From: a virus
IMG/VR virus record: IMGVR_UViG_3300043777_000067
Span: 1 to 30,630 of that record
Length of the DNA: 30,630 nt
Strand: one strand, 5' to 3'
Made by a program: the position numbers and the translations under genes. Below, in pieces: positions 27,009 through 30,630 of the stretch. The notes below the pieces were generated by a model. It worked only from the letters and a program-made list of their open reading frames with translations. It was not told where the DNA came from and did not search any database. Every line of letters begins with the position of its first letter. Position 1 is the stretch's first letter.

Positions 27009-27458
27009 ATGCAGACCGCAACCATCGAAGTGAAATACGTCGGCCCCCCGAAAGAGGGCAAGCAATACGGCTTCATCAAGGGCGCGGACAATTCCACTTT
27101 TCCGGTGAAGGCTGATCGGATCAGAGAGTTTGAACCGGGCAACAAATACGAACTGGCCTGGACCGAAGGCCACAACGGTTTTAAGAACATCATCGGCGTC
27201 AAGCGGATTGTTGCGCAAGCTGCTCCGCAAGGCGACTTCACGCAGATCAGCGAACCGAAAGCTGTACCAAAGCAAACAAACGGGCAGCAATATTGGCAAC
27301 CGAAACCCACGTCGCCGAAGGACGGCAAGCGCATGTGCGTCACGTCGCTGATGAACGCGGGAATTACGAGCCATCAAATTCCGTTCACGCGAGACGCACT
27401 GGCGACGGCGTTTCGGGCGGTCAGCGAAGCGTTCGATGATGTGTTCGGAGAAGATTAG
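27009..27458 (+). CDS. Possible single-stranded DNA-binding-like protein (149 aa)
   Basis: ATG 27009 is preceded by GGAG at seven bases; in-frame starts further up are ATG 26997, GTG 26988 and GTG 26964. The N-terminal half is beta-rich (TATIEVKYVGPPKEGKQYGF, STFPVKADRI, KYELAWTEG, IIGVKRIV), like a small OB-type barrel. It is followed by a Gln/Pro/Lys-rich linker and a helical C-terminus with acidic end FDDVFGED. That layout resembles SSB proteins, but no signature residue proves it. Confidence 0.6.
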   Translation: MQTATIEVKYVGPPKEGKQYGFIKGADNSTFPVKADRIREFEPGNKYELAWTEGHNGFKNIIGVKRIVAQAAPQGDFTQISEPKAVPKQTNGQQYWQPKPTSPKDGKRMCVTSLMNAGITSHQIPFTRDALATAFRAVSEAFDDVFGED

Positions 27459-27498
27459 GTTTGCATCATCTGCGCGGAGCGCGCGGGGATAGGATCAT

Positions 27499-27506
27499 CG
27501 GTCACC
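27499..27506 (-). repeat. Dispersed element, box A half only (E16), opposite to transcription
   Basis: GGTGACCG on the minus strand, in the gap before the 50-residue membrane gene. Could be chance; listed because of position between two genes. Confidence 0.35.
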
Positions 27507-27526
27507 ATATCGCAGAGGAACCAGTC

Positions 27527-27679
27527 ATGAGATTTCCGGCATTTTATATGGGCGCGGGCGTAATGTGTGGCGTTGGCGCGGTTAACACTACCATACAACA
27601 GCCGCTCTTTGGATTATTGTTTGCAGGGGCCATACTCCTCATTCTTTTGGGCGCACTATTCGAGGCGTGCAATTCATGA
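27527..27679 (+). CDS. Small membrane protein (50 aa)
   Basis: ATG 27527 has GAGGAA about eight bases upstream. Two hydrophobic stretches: FYMGAGVMCGVGAV and LFGLLFAGAILLILLGALF, with a short turn (NTTIQQP) between. Ends EACNS. Below the usual length limit for gene finding. The stop overlaps the ATG of an 18-codon frame that runs through element E1. Confidence 0.6.
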   Translation: MRFPAFYMGAGVMCGVGAVNTTIQQPLFGLLFAGAILLILLGALFEACNS

Positions 27680-27732
27680 CCCCCGCATCAGGTGACCGAG
27701 TCCGGCGGTACGGAACAAACAAACTCTCGTGA
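27676..27732 (+). CDS. Mini-ORF formed by the dispersed element (18 aa)
   Basis: ATG 27676 overlaps the stop of the membrane gene (ATGA) and the frame MTPASGDRVRRYGTNKLS ends at the box B TGA. It has the same tail pattern as the real genes ending in E4, E7 and E14. A ribosome-binding site is weak. It may be a coupling peptide or just the element's open frame. Confidence 0.25.
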   Translation: MTPASGDRVRRYGTNKLS

Positions 27733-27737
27733 CCCAA
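27691..27737 (+). repeat. Dispersed A/B element copy E1 (long class, best conserved)
   Basis: GGTGACCGAGTCCGGCGG then CTCTCGTGACCCAA; 42 nt from box A start to TGA. Nearly identical to E2, 16 kb away on the other strand, which argues for recent copying or strong selection. The GTG is out of frame with the next gene here. Confidence 0.93.
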
Positions 27738-27744
27738 ACAAGCC

Positions 27745-28173
27745 ATGAAACCCGCACACCCTCAACGCCTATCCCCACCCGCGCAACCGGGCGCACTACT
27801 CAAACGCGCCTTCGCCATAGCGCAGCGGATCAAGTTGAAAGTCGTGGGTGATTCCGATCCGGTTTATTTGGCACAAATACGAATGCTCCCCTGCTTGGGC
27901 TGCAACGATGAGCCAAGCGAAGCCGCCCACGTCAGAATGCAGTCCGGCACGCACAACAAACACGGCGGCATGGCGCAAAAGCCTCACGACAAATGGGCAC
28001 TCCCACTTTGCCGAGACTGCCACCGAGAACAGCACCGAATCGGCGAGCGCGCGTTCTGGTCTATCGTCGAAATAAATCCCTTGTTGCTCGCCAAACGACT
28101 CTATGCAGCGCGTGGAGATTTGGTTAAAATGCGCGACGTTGTGTTCGCGGCGCGCGCTGGAATATTGAAGTAG
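27745..28173 (+). CDS. HNH-type nuclease-like protein, DUF968/Ref-like (142 aa)
   Basis: Likely DNA endonuclease of the early region. LPCLGCNDEPSEAAHVR (Cys50, Cys53, His62), KHGGMAQKPHDKWALPLC and LCRDCHREQH (Cys89, Cys92, His93, His97) give the CxxC...AH...CxxCH...H pattern of DUF968 and the RecA-dependent nuclease Ref. The helix after it (IGERAFWSIVEINPLLL) is also typical. ATG 27745 has no strong ribosome-binding site and follows box B of E1 by seven bases. A role in recombination or host DNA cutting is inferred. Confidence 0.8.
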   Translation: MKPAHPQRLSPPAQPGALLKRAFAIAQRIKLKVVGDSDPVYLAQIRMLPCLGCNDEPSEAAHVRMQSGTHNKHGGMAQKPHDKWALPLCRDCHREQHRIGERAFWSIVEINPLLLAKRLYAARGDLVKMRDVVFAARAGILK

Positions 28174-28215
28174 GCGACATTCGACAGGTTAACAGGAGTT
28201 TGGGAGACCGCTGGA

Positions 28216-28320
28216 ATGCCTACCAATTCGAGCAATCGAGTGCATGGGAAACAAGCGAGGCGGCTTAACGGCTGCTGCCTGCGTGGCGAGCAGGGTCACC
28301 CGCCAGTATCAACAAGTTAA
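28216..28320 (+). CDS. Possible small ORF in a 160-base gap (34 aa)
   Basis: ATG 28216 has GGGAGA nine bases upstream. It starts MPTNSSNRVHGKQARRLNGC and is basic, with two Cys. It fills most of the gap between the nuclease and the next gene. GTTAACA followed by GGAG occurs both at the start of the gap (about 28187) and before the next gene (about 28316). No other evidence; a non-coding leader is equally possible. Confidence 0.3.
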   Translation: MPTNSSNRVHGKQARRLNGCCLRGEQGHPPVSTS

Positions 28321-28335
28321 CACGGAGATTTCCCG

Positions 28336-28647
28336 ATGGACGCGGCGATTAAGAAAAAATGGATCAAGGCGCTGCGCAGCGGCCGCTACAAGCAGGCGCA
28401 AGCGCAACTTTATGACTCGGTGACGGGCGGCCACTGCTGCCTTGGTGTCTTGTGTCGGGTGGTCAGAGCGAGGCGCGATGGCGAGAATTTCATCTGGAAA
28501 GACGACAGGGAATCGCTTGATTTGCCAAGCGCCCTACGGGTGGACCTTGGGCTATCGTTCGGCGACGTTGGCAAATTGGTCAAGATGAATGACGACGAAC
28601 TAATGAACTTCAAACAGATTGCCGCCCACATCAGCAAAGAACTCTAA
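28336..28647 (+). CDS. Widespread phage protein with CCLGVLC motif (103 aa)
   Basis: ATG 28336 follows GGAG by eight bases. KKKWIKALRSGRYKQAQAQL, then HCCLGVLCRVV, and the C-terminal NDDELMNFKQIAAHISKEL match a small family frequent in phages of many hosts (W-ALRSG-Y-Q...CCLGVL). The two adjacent Cys and the third two positions later are conserved in that pattern. Its biochemical role is unknown. It is complete and of normal length. Confidence 0.8.
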   Translation: MDAAIKKKWIKALRSGRYKQAQAQLYDSVTGGHCCLGVLCRVVRARRDGENFIWKDDRESLDLPSALRVDLGLSFGDVGKLVKMNDDELMNFKQIAAHISKEL

Positions 28648-28694
28648 TGGCGGCTGTTACGGAATTAGCATCCAACTTCAAAGGAGAAAGACCA

Positions 28695-29060
28695 ATGGGT
28701 CATCACAGTTCGGACGAGCCGTCGCAGGAAATGATCGACGCGATGAAGCGCATGGAGCGCGACCTCAAGAACGAGGGCATCGAGCAAAAGGTCTTGGCGG
28801 CGGAAAGCCCTAAGTTCGGCGCGACTGGCGAATATCCCGAGCCGCCGATCGACAGAACGGACGAGGGCCAGATTATCTTCGGGGTCACGTCGCACCGTGG
28901 CAAGATCATCCTAAATTTCGGCAAGCCGGTCGCCTGGATGGGCATGGACGCCCACCAAGCCACGGAACTCGCGGCGATGCTTTTGAAGCACGCCGCGCGC
29001 TGCCGTGACATCGGCCCGGAACAAAAGACCGAAGCAAAGGCCAAAGAACACGCCGGTTGA
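28695..29060 (+). CDS. Unknown phage protein (121 aa)
   Basis: ATG 28695 with AAGGAG eight bases upstream was chosen; an earlier in-frame ATG 28647 overlaps the previous stop. An acidic, helical N-terminus (EPSQEMIDAMKRMERDLKNE) is followed by a folded domain (GKIILNFGKPVAWMGMDAHQ then ATELAAMLLKHAARC). The last part, strands with a WMGMDxxQAxELAxxLxxHA helix, is a common small phage fold. Function unknown. Confidence 0.72.
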   Translation: MGHHSSDEPSQEMIDAMKRMERDLKNEGIEQKVLAAESPKFGATGEYPEPPIDRTDEGQIIFGVTSHRGKIILNFGKPVAWMGMDAHQATELAAMLLKHAARCRDIGPEQKTEAKAKEHAG

Positions 29061-29084
29061 TGACAGAACACTCGGGAAAGTCCG

Positions 29085-29333
29085 ATGACTGATTTCGAGA
29101 CACGCATTTTAGCGGCGATAGCGAAAGAGGGGGGTGAAATAACCGTCCCGGCACTAGAGTCTCTTTACACAAATCGGCGCGCCGATGCTGTGCGCGTCTC
29201 ATGGCTTATCCGCCACGGCTTGATTGAGTGGATCAGAAACATACGGGGCAGCGCAATATCTGTTCGACTGACCGAGGATGGGCGCCTGTTGCACAAAAGC
29301 CGACATACTTCTGCACACTCAGGAAATGAATGA
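29085..29333 (+). CDS. Winged-helix-like small protein (82 aa)
   Basis: ATG 29085 follows GGGAAAG. Helix 1 TRILAAIAKEGG, helix 2-turn-helix 3 TVPALESLYTNRRADAVRVS, LIRHGLIEWIR and the wing SAISVRLTEDGR give the pattern of a winged-helix DNA-binding domain. It could be a small regulator of the early genes. The match is by eye only; no family was identified. Confidence 0.65.
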   Translation: MTDFETRILAAIAKEGGEITVPALESLYTNRRADAVRVSWLIRHGLIEWIRNIRGSAISVRLTEDGRLLHKSRHTSAHSGNE

Positions 29334-29722
29334 TGACCGAATTTGTCGAGAAAAAATGCCCGATCTGCGGCGTCTCTTACTGCCTGGATTCGGTATTCGA
29401 CAAGCATCGCTCCAACGGCGGTAAGACGGACGACGGGAGCGCGTTGGGCTGGTTTTGTCCAAATGGCCACAGTCTCGTTTATCGCGAGAGCGAGGCCGAC
29501 AAGCTGCGCCGCGAGCGTGATCGGTTGCAGCAGCGCATCGCTCAAAAGGACGATGAGCTTAAAGACCTTGAGAACCGGCGCCGCGCCGCTCTTGGCCAGG
29601 TCACCAAGCTACGCAACCGTGTCGGTGCTGGTGTTTGTCCGTGCTGCACGCGCTCTTTTACCAATTTGCGGCGCCACATGGAAACGAAACATTCCGACTG
29701 GCGCGCGGAAGCTGCCGAGTAA
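29330..29722 (+). CDS. Zinc-finger plus coiled-coil phage protein (130 aa)
   Basis: ATG 29330 or 29333 overlaps the previous stop. An N-terminal CPICG (10-14) with YCLD and WFCPNGH (41-47) forms one zinc site, a coiled coil spans about residues 53-95, and the C-terminal CPCCTRSFTNLRRHMETKH (103-121) is a C2H2-type finger with Cys103, Cys106, His116, His121. This arrangement is seen in a widespread phage family of unknown role; nucleic-acid binding is likely. Confidence 0.82.
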   Translation: MMTEFVEKKCPICGVSYCLDSVFDKHRSNGGKTDDGSALGWFCPNGHSLVYRESEADKLRRERDRLQQRIAQKDDELKDLENRRRAALGQVTKLRNRVGAGVCPCCTRSFTNLRRHMETKHSDWRAEAAE

Positions 29723-29738
29723 CTGAGGTAATTCGCCC

Positions 29739-29942
29739 ATGACCCACGAACGCACATTAGCTGGTCTGGCACTCCTAGACCAACGCGACGCCGTGAGAAA
29801 ATGGATTGAGCAGAATCGGGGCAGCGCGGAGTCATCACAGCTTGAAGCCGCCGAATTGCTGTCCTGTGAACTTTACTATGCGGCAGCTAATGGCGACACG
29901 AGTCGTCTGTTGCGTCGACAGTCGGAAATTGTACGAACATGA
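29739..29942 (+). CDS. Unknown small helical protein (67 aa)
   Basis: ATG 29739 has GAGG about 11 bases upstream. All-helical: MTHERTLAGLALLDQRDAVR, KWIEQNRGSAESSQLEAAEL, and YYAAANGDTSRLLRRQSEIV. Ankyrin- or TPR-like helical hairpins are conceivable from the ALLDQRDA and AAANGDTSRLL turns, but one short chain is not enough to decide. The stop overlaps the next start (ATGA). Confidence 0.65.
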   Translation: MTHERTLAGLALLDQRDAVRKWIEQNRGSAESSQLEAAELLSCELYYAAANGDTSRLLRRQSEIVRT

Positions 29943-30349
29943 CTCCAAAGCGCGAATCACGGAACCGAGCCCTCCGCTGGATTGTCGGTTACGATACCGG
30001 GCTATCCTCAATCGCCATCTGGCGACACATGATGGGCATCGGCAAGCCGCGCGATTGCTGGAACCATCCGCACGATCCTGCGGACTTGGGACGATGCCTA
30101 GGGCTGCTGCGCACGATGCCTGAATGGCGCAAGCGGATTCCTGAAATGAAGGCGCGCTCTCGCTACTGGCGCGCCTTGGTGCGCCGCTGGGACGACGTAG
30201 TGGCATGCATGGAGGAGGAGGTCGGCTGGGATTGGTCGAAGGGTAGGAGTGCCAGGCGAACCTATGATCTGATGCAAATGATCTACAAGACCGCCGACAA
30301 AAGCAGTCTAACACGGGGTAAGCACGGAGAAAATCATGCACGTTTCTGA
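29939..30349 (+). CDS. Conserved phage protein of unknown function (136 aa)
   Basis: ATG 29939 overlaps the previous stop. The pattern VGYDTGLSSIAIWRHMMGIG, then HPHDPADLGRCLGLLRTMPE and MKARSRYWRALVRRWDDVVA is shared by a family common in phages and prophages of alphaproteobacteria and other proteobacteria. No enzymatic motif is apparent. The repeated Trp and Arg and the helical C-terminus would fit a small DNA- or protein-binding role. Length is normal for the family. Confidence 0.8.
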   Translation: MTPKRESRNRALRWIVGYDTGLSSIAIWRHMMGIGKPRDCWNHPHDPADLGRCLGLLRTMPEWRKRIPEMKARSRYWRALVRRWDDVVACMEEEVGWDWSKGRSARRTYDLMQMIYKTADKSSLTRGKHGENHARF

Positions 30350-30602
30350 TGCCAGTGCCGTCCGGCTTTCTATTGCAGAATGGCGAGCTAAGATTCAACT
30401 GGAGCGCGCCGCGACCATCGAGCGATGCAAGCGTCTGAGGGCCGCCTGTGTCGATCCCAAGACATGCGAACGGCGCGAGCATGACGAATGGGAGTTGTTC
30501 TACAAGCGAGTGCGGCCCTTGGAAATGGAGATCGAGGTAATGATACGGGCGCTCGCAAATGCAGCCTCCCTGGAGACCCCCGCGCCAATTATCATGCCAT
30601 GA
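30336..30602 (+). CDS. Unknown helical protein (88 aa)
   Basis: ATG 30336 has GGAGAA just upstream and overlaps the previous gene by 14 bases. Long helices: AVRLSIAEWRAKIQLERAAT, IERCKRLRAACVDPKTCERR, and VRPLEMEIEVMIRALANAAS. Two or three Cys are present without a clear zinc pattern. Not recognised. Confidence 0.65.
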   Translation: MHVSDASAVRLSIAEWRAKIQLERAATIERCKRLRAACVDPKTCERREHDEWELFYKRVRPLEMEIEVMIRALANAASLETPAPIIMP

Positions 30603-30630
30603 CAATGCAAATCATCTGTTTCGTGGTCGG
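30599..30630 (+). CDS. Start of a gene cut by the right window edge
   Basis: ATG 30599 overlaps the previous stop (ATGA) and the frame stays open to the edge, reading MTMQIICFVV. Ten codons are too few for any functional statement. Confidence 0.4.
   Translation, partial: MTMQIICFVV

Noticed and set aside
1700-27737. CRISPR-like interpretation of the repeats
   Set aside because: Copies are kilobases apart, in both directions, at gene boundaries, and no regular spacers or cas genes exist.

Overview
The window is a segment of a tailed double-stranded DNA phage or prophage. The large terminase, a portal protein of P22-like size and a probable scaffold are recognisable. Gene packing (many ATGA, GTGA and TGATG stop/start overlaps), moderately high G+C and the kinds of small phage proteins suggest an alphaproteobacterial host, possibly of the Rhizobiales. 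The host is an inference, not something the sequence proves. No integrase, tail gene, tRNA, CRISPR array or insertion sequence is visible.

Layout. Two convoys of genes diverge from a control region at about 23485-23623. Leftward (minus strand, 23484 down to 1) run a small HTH regulator, several small unknowns, a DUF1937-like protein, a DNA methyltransferase with an extra N-terminal domain and a DUF1376-like replication protein, then a strong intrinsic terminator (about 19573-19612). The packaging and head genes follow: small terminase, large terminase, portal, a Tat-signal protein, a Pro/Gly-rich basic protein, a GroES-like co-chaperonin and a coiled-coil scaffold candidate. Next comes an unusual sugar cassette (two GT-A-like glycosyltransferases, a DegT-family aminotransferase, a WbuC-like cupin and a PglD/NeuD-like acyltransferase, with a small HTH gene embedded). 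Then come a run of small membrane proteins, a Pro-rich protein, a second DNA methyltransferase and two structural genes, the last cut by the window edge. Rightward (plus strand, 23624 to 30630) runs a string of small early genes: an HNH/DUF968-like nuclease, a zinc-finger coiled-coil protein, a winged-helix-like protein, a possible acidic-tailed DNA-binding protein and several widespread but uncharacterised phage families.

The most unusual signal is a dispersed, mostly intergenic element present in at least eleven full and seven partial copies in both convoys. Box A is GGTGACCGAGTCCGG or GGTGACCGCACCG; box B is CTCTCGTGACACAA. The distance from the start of box A to the TGA of box B falls into two classes, about 42 and about 33 nt. 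Box B contains a TCGTGA stop/start overlap. Its TGA ends some upstream genes, which share tails such as SGDRTVITKLS or ALS, and its GTG is in frame with the downstream gene in seven of nine same-direction copies. Several copies lie opposite to transcription, so it is not simply a ribosome-binding leader. It could be a boundary (module-exchange) sequence, a portable translation-coupling cassette or a protein-binding site.

Several genes shorter than 60 codons were recovered by hand and are perfectly packed between neighbours (3685-3807, 2999-3160, 2855-2995, 6089-6166, 13722-13901, 23096-23248, 24218-24394, 27527-27679). No gene-free stretch exceeds 300 bases. The longest, 701-966, holds two hairpins, a TTGACA hexamer and a single DnaA-box-like 9-mer.
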